10,415 nt of DNA from Actinomycetes bacterium. GTDB taxonomy: Bacteria > Actinomycetota > Acidimicrobiia > Acidimicrobiales > RAAP-2. The position numbers were made by a program, and so were the translations under genes. The stretch spans positions 1 to 10,415 of the forward strand of contig JAKBCI010000035.1 of the NCBI GenBank assembly GCA_021807965.1. The letters run 5' to 3'. Of this stretch, positions 1 to 6,955 are shown piece after piece (position 1 is the stretch's first letter; the number at the start of each line of letters is the position of its first letter). The notes beneath the pieces were generated by a model that saw only the letters and a list, made by a program, of their open reading frames with translations, was not told the origin of the DNA and ran no database searches.

Positions 1-2400
1 CCGCGGGGTCTCGTAGACGTAGAGGTGTCCGTAGTCGGCCGGATTGCTCGTCGCCATCATGAAAGCGCTCAGGCCCTGGACGGTCGACGAGTTGCCCGCC
101 GGCACGTAGGCAATCGACTCGAGAAGCTGCTGGTGATCGACACCGGGCAGCGAGCCAACCTGGTATATCGGGCTCATCGGCGACAGCGACGACGCGATGA
201 CGTTGCCGGCGGCGTCGGTCACCTCGGTTTGGGCGAGAGACTGGCTCGGCGTGCCCGCGCCGGTGGTCGGTGAGACGGTCCAGCCGTCCGAGGCGGTGTA
301 GAAGGCGTTGGCGTTGGTGATGTGGTACCGGCCAAGAATTGCCGCCTGCACCGAGAAGATGTCCGAGGGGTAGCGCAGGTGGTCACGGATTTCAGCGGGC
401 ATGGAGGACATCGGCAAGAACATCGACGGGAAGGCCGCGCGGTAGGCCTCGAGGATCGGGTCGGTCGGGTCCGCCGCGTAGAACTTCATCGAGCCGGTGT
501 AGGCGTTGATCACGACCTTCACCGAGTTGCGCACGTAGTTGAAGCTGTAGGGCAGCCCGCCGGCGTTCACGTTGAGGCTCGAGGCGTTCTGGCTGTAGGG
601 GTACTGGTCGGTGGTCGTGTAACCGTCGAGAACGAACTGCACCGATCCGTCGGCGATGACCGCGTAGGGATGAGAGTCAAACGAGAGGAACGGCGCGGCC
701 TTTTGCGCCATCTGCTGGACGTCGCGCACGAAGAGGACCCGGCTCTTGGACGTGATCTGGTTGGAGATGAGAAAATTGAAGTCGCCCAGTCGCAGCGCGA
801 GCGCGGCCCGGCGCAACAGTCCGCCCACGGCGACCCCGCCGGTGCTGGCGTAGTGCGACTCGACGGGCTGACCGGCGTTCTTGCCCGACAGGACCTGGTA
901 GTCGACTTCGGGCTGCTTCGTGTTCGCGACCACCCAGCCCGGGTCGTTGATTCCGAAGTAGATGTCGGGTTTGGTCAGTACCGGCATGCCCGCCGTCGAC
1001 GTTGGCGGAACGTTCGCGACCGCTAGGACCGGGTTGCCCGTCGAGTAGTCGACCGAGTTGGCGATCACCACCGCGGCGCCGATGCCGTGGGTGTACTGCA
1101 GGTGCTGATTGACCCAGCTCGGCGACGGCAGATTCGATGGGTTGAGCTGGCGAGCGCCGATCAGCACCGGGGTCAACTTGCCGTGGATGTAGTACCGATC
1201 CACCGCGAGCGACGCAAACGTGTAGTACGACCGGATGGACTGGCGCTTACGAACCGTCGCGAGTGCGATATTGGGAGCCGGGTCCCACAGTCGAATGTTG
1301 TCCAAGGTCGGCGTGGCCGCCGCCACCTGCTTCGCGTCGATGGTGGTCGAGCCGGCGAACGAACTGTACGTCACGTTAGTGAGGCCGTAGGCGGCTCTCG
1401 TCGCCTCGATATTGCGCTGGATGTAGGGACCCTCGAGCGAGCCTTGGGCCGGACTGACCTTGACGGCCTGCAAGATCGTCGGGTAGAGAACGCCGATCAC
1501 CAGGGCGACGAACATCCAGAGGCCGACCGCCACGACGGGTAGCGACCAGCCTCGTGAACGAACGTTGGCGAGCAGGATCACGGTTGCGGCGAGCGAGAGA
1601 TAGAACAAGATGGTCAGGGCGGGAATCCGCGCGTGCACGTCCGTGTAGCCCGCTCCCCCGACGTAGCCGTTCGTGGAGATGACGAGCTCCCACTTGGCGA
1701 TCACGTAGCCCGCGGCCTTCATTAGCGCGATGCCCGCCCCGATCACCGAGAGGTGGGCCTTCACCCGCGGCGACACCCGCGGCGACACGCGCACGGCGCG
1801 AATGCCCCCGTTGAGGTAGTGAAAGACCGACGTCACCACGAAGACGACGACCAAGACGACGAGCAGCCAGGTCACGATGTAGGACACGAAGGGCAGGGTG
1901 AAGACGTAGAAACCGATGTCCTTGTGGAAGAGCGGATCAGCCACGTGGAAGGACTGGCGGTGCGCGAAAAGTAGGTACTTCTGCCACTCACCCGTCGCGT
2001 TGAGTCCGGCGATCACCGCCATCACCGCAGCCACCAGCGCGTAGATTCGCATGGCCCGCGGCCGCACCGCGTTCTGGAAGCGCCGCACCACTTCGTCTTC
2101 GGGCTCAAAGGTGAGGTCGCGCGCGCCGAAGCGGTCGGTCAGCAAGAGGTTTCCCCACATCAGGGCGAAGAACACCACGCCAAAGACCACGGCGAGACCA
2201 ACCTTGACCAAGAACAGGGTCGAAAAGACCTGCCCCAGCCCGACGGAGGAGAACCACATCTGATCCGTCCACAACACCGCCAGACTGTGCAGCGAGAGAA
2301 AGCCGACGAGGATTACCACGATCAGCAGTCCGATCCAGAATCGACGCGAGAAGCGACCGAGTCGCCGAGGGCGCGACGGAACGTCTGTGGGGCTACGCAC
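1..2400 (-). CDS. UPF0182 family integral membrane protein, C-terminus cut by window edge
   Basis: Reading the minus strand from a GTG at 2400 gives 800 uninterrupted codons that run off position 1. About seven hydrophobic segments are visible in the first third (residues near 20-43, 57-82, 117-134, 163-194, 218-236, 258-279 and 286-308). They are followed by a long, mostly polar region expected outside the membrane. The stretch GPYIQRNIEATRAAYGL (residues 324-340), just after the last membrane segment, is a hallmark of UPF0182 (COG1615, Rv3193c-like) proteins. These are usually around 900-1000 residues, so roughly 100-200 are missing here. The biochemical function of the family is unknown. 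The gene follows the DivIVA-domain gene by 20 nt and lies in the same orientation as the PDZ-Lon gene, its usual actinobacterial neighbour. No Shine-Dalgarno is seen. TAGGCT ends 6 nt before the GTG, which favours this start and a leaderless mRNA. Residues 205-212 are a VSPR-VSPR duplication. Confidence 0.93.
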   Translation of the reverse strand, partial: MRSPTDVPSRPRRLGRFSRRFWIGLLIVVILVGFLSLHSLAVLWTDQMWFSSVGLGQVFSTLFLVKVGLAVVFGVVFFALMWGNLLLTDRFGARDLTFEPEDEVVRRFQNAVRPRAMRIYALVAAVMAVIAGLNATGEWQKYLLFAHRQSFHVADPLFHKDIGFYVFTLPFVSYIVTWLLVVLVVVFVVTSVFHYLNGGIRAVRVSPRVSPRVKAHLSVIGAGIALMKAAGYVIAKWELVISTNGYVGGAGYTDVHARIPALTILFYLSLAATVILLANVRSRGWSLPVVAVGLWMFVALVIGVLYPTILQAVKVSPAQGSLEGPYIQRNIEATRAAYGLTNVTYSSFAGSTTIDAKQVAAATPTLDNIRLWDPAPNIALATVRKRQSIRSYYTFASLAVDRYYIHGKLTPVLIGARQLNPSNLPSPSWVNQHLQYTHGIGAAVVIANSVDYSTGNPVLAVANVPPTSTAGMPVLTKPDIYFGINDPGWVVANTKQPEVDYQVLSGKNAGQPVESHYASTGGVAVGGLLRRAALALRLGDFNFLISNQITSKSRVLFVRDVQQMAQKAAPFLSFDSHPYAVIADGSVQFVLDGYTTTDQYPYSQNASSLNVNAGGLPYSFNYVRNSVKVVINAYTGSMKFYAADPTDPILEAYRAAFPSMFLPMSSMPAEIRDHLRYPSDIFSVQAAILGRYHITNANAFYTASDGWTVSPTTGAGTPSQSLAQTEVTDAAGNVIASSLSPMSPIYQVGSLPGVDHQQLLESIAYVPAGNSSTVQGLSAFMMATSNPADYGHLYVYETPR
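1764..1787. repeat. Perfect 12-bp tandem duplication inside the UPF0182 gene
   Basis: CCCGCGGCGACA occurs twice head to tail. It is in frame and encodes VSPR-VSPR in the loop between the fourth and fifth membrane segments. It probably arose by replication slippage and does not disturb the reading frame. Confidence 0.85.
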
Positions 2401-2406
2401 GGAGCG

Positions 2407-2412
2407 AGCCTA
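2407..2412 (-). promoter_or_regulatory. Putative -10 box (TAGGCT) for the UPF0182 gene
   Basis: On the minus strand TAGGCT matches the actinobacterial -10 pattern TAnnnT. It ends 6 nt before the GTG at 2400, so the transcript would begin at or next to the start codon. No convincing -35 hexamer is seen. The box lies in the 20-nt gap after the DivIVA-domain gene, so it would be an internal promoter if the three minus-strand genes also form an operon. Confidence 0.5.
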
Positions 2413-2420
2413 GGCCGTTT

Positions 2421-4109
2421 TCACACCGGGATAACTGCACAGGCGCAGCCGGCGTGCAGCGGCGGGTGCGCCGAGCCACTCGGAAAGCGCTGGCCGGCCA
2501 GCCGCTCGCCCGCCGCGGCGTCGAGCGCACAGGCGTCGCACGGCGGATCGTGGGGCGAGGGGACGAATCGGACCATGCGTCCCGTCGACGCGGCGAGAAC
2601 CCCGAGGTGGAACGCGCGACGCGCCGCGTCGGTGCAGAGTCGCTCAACGCGAGCGCCGCGCCACTCCTTGTACGCGGTGTTGACGCGCTCGTGAGCGTCG
2701 CCACTGCCGTCGGCGAGGATGCGACGACGAAGCGCCAACACGATGGTGACCGCCAGGTCAGCCGAGACGTCTTGGAGCGCCTGGCGATTGACCGCGGCAC
2801 CGTTGGCGCCGGACTCGTCAAAGGCGAACTGCGCCCCCGCGGCCGCGGCGTCGGCCAAGGCGTCAAAGGCGGCGTCGGCGTAGCGAGCACGCTGCGCGTG
2901 CTCGTCTTCGAGCTCGGTCGTGATCAGTCCCTTCACGCTGCGTAGTCGCTCGAGCATGACGTTCTGATCGTCCTGGAGCGCCCGCTTGACCTTGCGCGTC
3001 AGGACGACCAGTGACTCATCCAGGGCCTCGTCACGGCGGTGAAAGAGTTCGCCGGCCGGCGTCGCGGGCTTCGCCGCGGCTCGCCGCGGCGGGGGCGGCG
3101 CTGTTGCGCCGCGCTCGTCAAGGGTCGCCTTGCGCAACCTCGCGAAGATCTCGTTCACGACGTCGGTTCCCGATGGTTCGTCCGTCGGATCCGCCGGTGC
3201 TCGCTCAGGCGCTGGCGCCCGTCGCTCGGGTGACGATGCGGGCGTGGGCGGTGACGTGGCGACCGCGGGCTCGGCGACGGGCTCGGCGACCGATGCGACC
3301 TCGGGCACCTCGCGAAGCGGCGTGCCGGCGAGCAACTCGTCCTCGGTTGGCTCGGGCGTCGGCGGACGCAGCCGCAGCGCCTCGAGGGCGGCGGCGCGCG
3401 CGGCGTCGTCGCTCGCGTACAGGTTGGCGAGCATGGACTCAACCTGATCGCGTACGGCGCTCACGTGCGTGCTGAGCGCGTCGCGCGCGACGCGAAGCTG
3501 CTCGATCTGCAGGTGCAGGGCCTTGCGCCGCACCGCGAGATCGTTGAGGACGGTCTTTCGCGCCTCGTTCGCCTGCTCGACGATGGCTCGTCCCTGCTCA
3601 CGGGCCCGGTCGACGAGCGCGCCGCCGTTCGCCTTGGCCGCGTCGATCAAACGCTCGGCCGCCAAGCGGGCGTCGTGATCGATGGCGGCGGCCGAGGCTT
3701 CGGCGTCGCTGATGACCGCCGCGGCGCGCTCCTGGGCCTCGATGAGGTGTTCGGCACCGCGGTGCTGCGCTTCGGCGAAGAGCTGCGCGCTGCGCTCTTG
3801 TGCCTCGGCGGTGACCCGACCAGCCTCTTCGTGGGCCGTGCGGAGAATGGCGGCACTCTGGGTGCCGAGCGCGGCGGCCAGCGTCGCCTCGTCGAAAGTC
3901 GGGTTCGCCGCGCGACGCAACGCCTCGGCCAACTGGTCTTGGAGCTCACGGATCTTGTGCTCGAGGTGGCCCATCTCGCGGGCTACGGCTTCGAGGTGCA
4001 GGCGAACCTCTTGGGGGTCCAGTCCACCCTTGCGGATCGTCGAAAAATTCACCCTCGTGATCTCCGTCGACGACTGACGGGTGGTCGAGAGGATACGGCG
4101 TTCGTCCAT
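2421..4109 (-). CDS. DivIVA-domain coiled-coil protein with C-terminal Cys/His-rich MuF-like motif
   Basis: The product has 562 residues. Residues 18-46 (VNFSTIRKGGLDPQEVRLHL and following) match the N-terminal membrane- and curvature-sensing segment of DivIVA/GpsB/Wag31 proteins, which recruit partners to poles and septa. An Ala/Glu/Arg-rich heptad-like coiled coil follows (about 40-245). A Pro/Ala/Glu-rich linker comes next (about 246-350), then a second helical region (about 355-515). The end is unusual: C524-x2-C527, then HPPLH (548-552) and C555-x-C557. This layout resembles the C-terminus of phage Mu F-like/SPP1 gp7-type head morphogenesis domains and may bind zinc. Typical DivIVA proteins end in or soon after the coiled coil. 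The gene lies 38 nt after the PDZ-Lon gene and 20 nt before the UPF0182 gene, which suggests a role in envelope or pole organisation. The ATG start is supported by TAGTCT ending 7 nt upstream. The DivIVA call is fairly secure; the C-terminal assignment is tentative. Confidence 0.85.
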   Translation of the reverse strand: MDERRILSTTRQSSTEITRVNFSTIRKGGLDPQEVRLHLEAVAREMGHLEHKIRELQDQLAEALRRAANPTFDEATLAAALGTQSAAILRTAHEEAGRVTAEAQERSAQLFAEAQHRGAEHLIEAQERAAAVISDAEASAAAIDHDARLAAERLIDAAKANGGALVDRAREQGRAIVEQANEARKTVLNDLAVRRKALHLQIEQLRVARDALSTHVSAVRDQVESMLANLYASDDAARAAALEALRLRPPTPEPTEDELLAGTPLREVPEVASVAEPVAEPAVATSPPTPASSPERRAPAPERAPADPTDEPSGTDVVNEIFARLRKATLDERGATAPPPPRRAAAKPATPAGELFHRRDEALDESLVVLTRKVKRALQDDQNVMLERLRSVKGLITTELEDEHAQRARYADAAFDALADAAAAGAQFAFDESGANGAAVNRQALQDVSADLAVTIVLALRRRILADGSGDAHERVNTAYKEWRGARVERLCTDAARRAFHLGVLAASTGRMVRFVPSPHDPPCDACALDAAAGERLAGQRFPSGSAHPPLHAGCACAVIPV

Positions 4110-4116
4110 TCCTCAA

Positions 4117-4122
4117 AGACTA
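4117..4122 (-). promoter_or_regulatory. Putative -10 box (TAGTCT) for the DivIVA-domain gene
   Basis: TAGTCT on the minus strand ends 7 nt before the ATG at 4109, which places the transcription start on the start codon. An AGGA sits directly against the ATG, too close to work as a normal Shine-Dalgarno. The box falls in the 38-nt gap after the PDZ-Lon stop codon. Confidence 0.5.
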
Positions 4123-4147
4123 CGACGTGGCGTGGTCGAGAACCGTC

Positions 4148-5278
4148 TTACCGGCCCGCTGGTGCGCTCAGCGCCACCGGCGCGGCGCCACCGAGCCGTC
4201 GCAAGTCGGCGAGCGCCTGGGCCAGGGTGTTGACGCCCAGGACCCGCAGACCGGGCTGTGCGGCGGCGCGGGCCGTCGCCACCTCGACCGTTGGCACCAA
4301 GAAGATCGTGGCGCCGGCGCGTTGGACGGCCACCGTCTTCTCGGCGACGCCGCCCACGTCGCCCACCTGGCCGTTCGGGCTCATCGTGCCGGTCGCGGCC
4401 ACAATGGCGTGACCGGTGAGCGAGCCTCGGCTGAGCTTGTCGATGAGCGACAGCGTCATCGCCAGCCCGGCTGACGGGCCACCGATGTAGTTGGTCTTGA
4501 TGGCGATGCGCCCCGGCAGCGCGTAGTGGACCCCGTCTTCTAGACCGATGCCGAGTTCGGATCTCGCGTCGCCGCGCACTCCCGGGCAACCCGATGGACC
4601 GGTCGGCGACGGCGGCGCCGCCGTGAGCGTGATGGACGTGGCGGCACCCCACGTGATGACGCCCTGCGCATCGATGCGCGCGCGCTGCACGCGCAGCTGC
4701 ACCGCCGTTCCTGGCGCGAGGTTGTGGACCGCGGCCACGACCGCGCAAACGCTCGTCGTGCGTCGACCGTCGACGGCGGTGACGCGGTCCGCGACGTGCA
4801 GGCCGGCTCGGCGCGCCGGCGACGGCGCGACGACGGCGGTGACGACGGCGCCATCGGGACGCGCGGGCACCCGCCAGCCGAGGGTGCGCAGCGCCGCCAC
4901 CTCGGCCGCCTGCTTCGAGTCGTACATCTCGAGGAAACCCTGGGCGCCGAGTTCGTCGGCCGGTACGCCGGGATCGACGAGCTGGTCAGCGCTGAGGAAC
5001 TGGACGTGGGACTGCAGGTGCATCGTCAGCCACTGCCAGGCCGTCAAACTCTGAAGGTAGACGTCGGTGAGCAAGATGGTGTCGTGATGGGGGTCGGTGG
5101 CCAGTCCACGGACGCTGATCAGCGGGCCGACCGCCGTCGCGTCACCGGGCGTCATGGCGTAGTACGGCACGTTCCACGCCTGAAGTCCCACGATCACGCC
5201 GAACACGACCACGAGCGCGACCAGCAGCTCGGCGGCGCGACGTCGACGACGCCGAGGTGGTGGAATGGGTTCGTGCAC
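4148..5278 (-). CDS. Membrane-anchored PDZ-Lon (S16-type) serine protease
   Basis: The 376-residue product starts with a basic stretch (PRRRRRRAAE) and one membrane segment (about 17-36), so the rest should lie outside the membrane. The motif YYAMTPGDA (39-47) is typical of this family. A PDZ domain covers about 140-200 (GAVVTAVVAPSPARRAGL, then DRVTAVDGRRT). A Lon-type proteolytic domain covers about 250-365. The catalytic Ser is S269 in GGPSAGLAMTL and the catalytic Lys is K314 in GGVAEKTVAVQRAGA, so the Ser-Lys dyad is intact. Family members include YlbL of Bacillus and Rv3194c-like proteins of actinobacteria; there is no AAA+ ATPase domain. PDZ-Lon proteases are thought to cleave membrane or exported proteins, but the substrate here is unknown. 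The start is a GTG at 5278 with TAGCGT 12 nt upstream. The gene is first in a three-gene minus-strand run with the DivIVA-domain and UPF0182 genes. Confidence 0.93.
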   Translation of the reverse strand: MHEPIPPPRRRRRRAAELLVALVVVFGVIVGLQAWNVPYYAMTPGDATAVGPLISVRGLATDPHHDTILLTDVYLQSLTAWQWLTMHLQSHVQFLSADQLVDPGVPADELGAQGFLEMYDSKQAAEVAALRTLGWRVPARPDGAVVTAVVAPSPARRAGLHVADRVTAVDGRRTTSVCAVVAAVHNLAPGTAVQLRVQRARIDAQGVITWGAATSITLTAAPPSPTGPSGCPGVRGDARSELGIGLEDGVHYALPGRIAIKTNYIGGPSAGLAMTLSLIDKLSRGSLTGHAIVAATGTMSPNGQVGDVGGVAEKTVAVQRAGATIFLVPTVEVATARAAAQPGLRVLGVNTLAQALADLRRLGGAAPVALSAPAGR

Positions 5279-5290
5279 CGTGATGACGAC

Positions 5291-5296
5291 ACGCTA
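5291..5296 (-). promoter_or_regulatory. Putative -10 box (TAGCGT) for the PDZ-Lon gene
   Basis: TAGCGT on the minus strand ends 12 nt before the GTG at 5278, giving an expected 5' leader of only about 5-6 nt. It lies in the short divergent region shared with the HEAT-repeat gene. The match is weaker than those of the other genes because of the longer spacing. Confidence 0.3.
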
Positions 5297-5317
5297 CCGG
5301 AGCGACGTACGGCGTTG

Positions 5318-5896
5318 GTGCGCGCCAGCTTCGCCGACGACGACGCCAGCGCGCGCCTCGCCCTCGTGAGCCTGACCGCGAACGACCCCCGCGAACGCGT
5401 CCTGGCCCTGCGCGCCGCGACGCGGCGCGAGCTGCCCGGACTAGATTGGCTCGCTCTGCTCGCCGACGTCGACGCGTCGGTGCGTCGCGAGGCGCTCGTC
5501 GCCATCGCCGACGGCCGCGGCGACGATGCCGCGCTCGCGGCCGCCGTCGGCCTGCTCGGCGACGATGATCCGCTCGTCGCCGAGCACGCCGTCTTCGCGC
5601 TCGGCGAGCGACGATACGGGCCCGCCCTGACCCACCTGATGCGCGTCGCCCGCGACCACGAGGATGCGCGGTGTCGAGAAGCGGCGGTAGCGGCGCTCGG
5701 CGTACTCGGCGACGACCGCGCGGTCGACGTCGTGATCGGCGCCCTCGACGACAAACCGGCCGTTCGGCGCCGGGCCGTCGTAGCGCTCGCGAACTTCGAA
5801 GGATCCCACGTCGACGCGGCCCTCGCGCGAGCTCGCGACGACCACGACTGGCAGACCCGAGCGGCCGTCGCTCAACTGGACGCTGAAACCCCCTAA
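5318..5896 (+). CDS. HEAT-repeat (PBS-lyase type) protein
   Basis: The product has about 192 residues and consists almost wholly of short alpha-helical repeats. About five units can be seen, each with the pattern D-x-x-V/A-R-x-x-A-V-x-A-L. Examples are DASVRREALVAIA, DPLVAEHAVFALGE, DARCREAAVAALGVLGDDRA and KPAVRRRAVVALANF. Such repeats form a curved solenoid for protein binding; no catalytic motif, signal peptide or membrane segment is seen. The partner is unknown. The start is uncertain. GTG at 5318 is chosen because codons after it are strongly GC at third positions and it avoids overlapping the divergent PDZ-Lon gene. TTG at 5315 and GTG at 5273 are in-frame alternatives, and none has a good ribosome binding site or -10 box. 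The TAA stop overlaps the convergent MreB-like stop. Confidence 0.82.
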   Translation: MRASFADDDASARLALVSLTANDPRERVLALRAATRRELPGLDWLALLADVDASVRREALVAIADGRGDDAALAAAVGLLGDDDPLVAEHAVFALGERRYGPALTHLMRVARDHEDARCREAAVAALGVLGDDRAVDVVIGALDDKPAVRRRAVVALANFEGSHVDAALARARDDHDWQTRAAVAQLDAETP

Positions 5897-6897
5897 CGAT
5901 CGGCGTTGCGAAAGAGGGCGTGCAGCGACGACATCTCGTCCAGGCAGAGGCGCAGTCCCTCGATGATCACCAGGTCGGGCGCGTCGGCCACGTGAACCTC
6001 GACGCCCGTGCGTGAGCCGATCAGTTCGGCGAAGTCGGCGAGTCGGGCGTGACCACCCACCAGGGTTAGCCCTCGGGCACTCACGTCCTGGGAGAGGTCC
6101 GGTGGTGCGCCGGCGAGCGAATCTTGGACCATGGCGACGACGCCGTGGGCCACGTCGCGCAGCGCGGCGTTCACCAGATCGGCGTCCACGACCACGTCCA
6201 CGGGGTCGCCCGCCTCGATTGTGCGAGCCCGCACCGACTCCGAGTGGCCGCGCGTGCGCCCGAGCGCCGAGCCGAGGACAATCTTCAAGTGTTCGAGGAC
6301 CGACGGCGCGATGACGACGCCGTATCGGTGGCGTACGAGCGACGCGATGGCCCGGTCCACGTCCACGCCGCCCTGACGGCGCGTGGCGCTCGTGACGATG
6401 CCGCCGAGCGAGAGCAGGGTGGCCTCTGAGGCGCCACCGCCCAGCACGGTCACTGCGGATCCCACGGGGTCCTGGACCGGCAGGCCGAGTCCGATGGCGG
6501 CGGCGAGCGGTGCCTCGATGAGGCTGACCTCGCGAGCACCGGCCTGAATGGCGGCTTGTCGTAAGGCGCGCCGCTCGATCGCGGTCGCGAGGGACGGCAC
6601 ACTCATGACAACGCGAGCCCGGCTCAGCCGAGAGACGCCAACGCGGTCGAAGAGCCCCGACACCAAACGGGCGGTCACGTCGAAGTCCACCGTGGCGCCC
6701 TGGGCGAGTGGCCGAAAGGCGACCACGTGACGTCCGGTCCGCGCGACGAGATCGAGCGCGCCGTAGCCGACCTCGACCACTTCGCCCGAGCGCGTGTCGA
6801 TCGCGACGATCGTCGGTTCATTAAAGACGATGCCGTCGTCGGAGGTCGCGACGCGGCTCATCGACGTGCCGATATCCATCGCGACGTCCGTTGTCAT
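5893..6897 (-). CDS. MreB/Mbl-like actin-family protein, divergent
   Basis: The 334-residue product is close to the usual MreB length. Family signatures in order are DIGTS (8-12, phosphate 1), GIVFNEPTIVAID (22-34), FRPLAQGATVDFDVT (61-75), VVMSVPSLATAIERRA (96-111), IEAPLAAAIGLGLPV (127-141), GGGASE (153-158, phosphate 2), SLGGIV (163-168) and LTLVGGHARL (277-286, adenosine site). MreB forms ATP-dependent filaments under the membrane that guide wall synthesis. Several active-site positions differ from the norm. The Asp of V-D-I-G-G-G is Val151, the following Thr-Thr is Ala-Ser, and IEEP is IEAP. The gene stands alone, with no mreC, mreD or rodA beside it, so it is probably a paralogue rather than the main mreB. 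The ATG at 6897 is chosen because the actin-like fold begins there and TACTAT ends 7 nt upstream. The open frame extends back to 7218, but that part lies over the divergent gene. Confidence 0.9.
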   Translation of the reverse strand: MTTDVAMDIGTSMSRVATSDDGIVFNEPTIVAIDTRSGEVVEVGYGALDLVARTGRHVVAFRPLAQGATVDFDVTARLVSGLFDRVGVSRLSRARVVMSVPSLATAIERRALRQAAIQAGAREVSLIEAPLAAAIGLGLPVQDPVGSAVTVLGGGASEATLLSLGGIVTSATRRQGGVDVDRAIASLVRHRYGVVIAPSVLEHLKIVLGSALGRTRGHSESVRARTIEAGDPVDVVVDADLVNAALRDVAHGVVAMVQDSLAGAPPDLSQDVSARGLTLVGGHARLADFAELIGSRTGVEVHVADAPDLVIIEGLRLCLDEMSSLHALFRNADR

Positions 6898-6904
6898 TGG
6901 ATCG

Positions 6905-6910
6905 ATAGTA
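6905..6910 (-). promoter_or_regulatory. Putative -10 box (TACTAT) for the MreB-like gene
   Basis: TACTAT on the minus strand is the best -10 match in the window. It ends 7 nt before the ATG at 6897, which predicts a leaderless transcript. It shares a 58-nt divergent region with the HtrA-like gene. Confidence 0.6.
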
Positions 6911-6941
6911 GAGCGACCACTACCGCGCCTCGGCCGGTCAC

Positions 6942-6947
6942 TAGCCT
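6942..6947 (+). promoter_or_regulatory. Putative -10 box (TAGCCT) for the HtrA-like gene
   Basis: TAGCCT ends 8 nt before the GTG at 6956, giving a transcript with 0-2 nt of leader. It faces away from the MreB-like promoter about 32 nt away, so one regulator bound in this 58-nt gap could affect both genes. Confidence 0.45.
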
Positions 6948-6955
6948 GGACCAGC

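Noticed and set aside
322..1542. Plus-strand open frames opposite the UPF0182 gene
   Set aside because: They are antisense to a clear membrane-protein gene and read as Arg/Val/Asp-rich sequence without motifs.
3071..3090. Tandem 10-mer TCGCCGCGGC x2
   Set aside because: It falls in the Pro/Ala/Arg-rich linker codons of the DivIVA-domain gene and is explained by low-complexity coding.
3465..4412. Long plus-strand open frame opposite the DivIVA-domain gene
   Set aside because: It mirrors the high-GC codon pattern of the real minus-strand gene and runs across that gene's start and promoter into the PDZ-Lon gene. No family motif is seen.
4724..5272. Upstream extension of the HEAT-repeat frame to 4724
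   Set aside because: It lies over the PDZ-Lon coding region, and the protein there has no repeat pattern.
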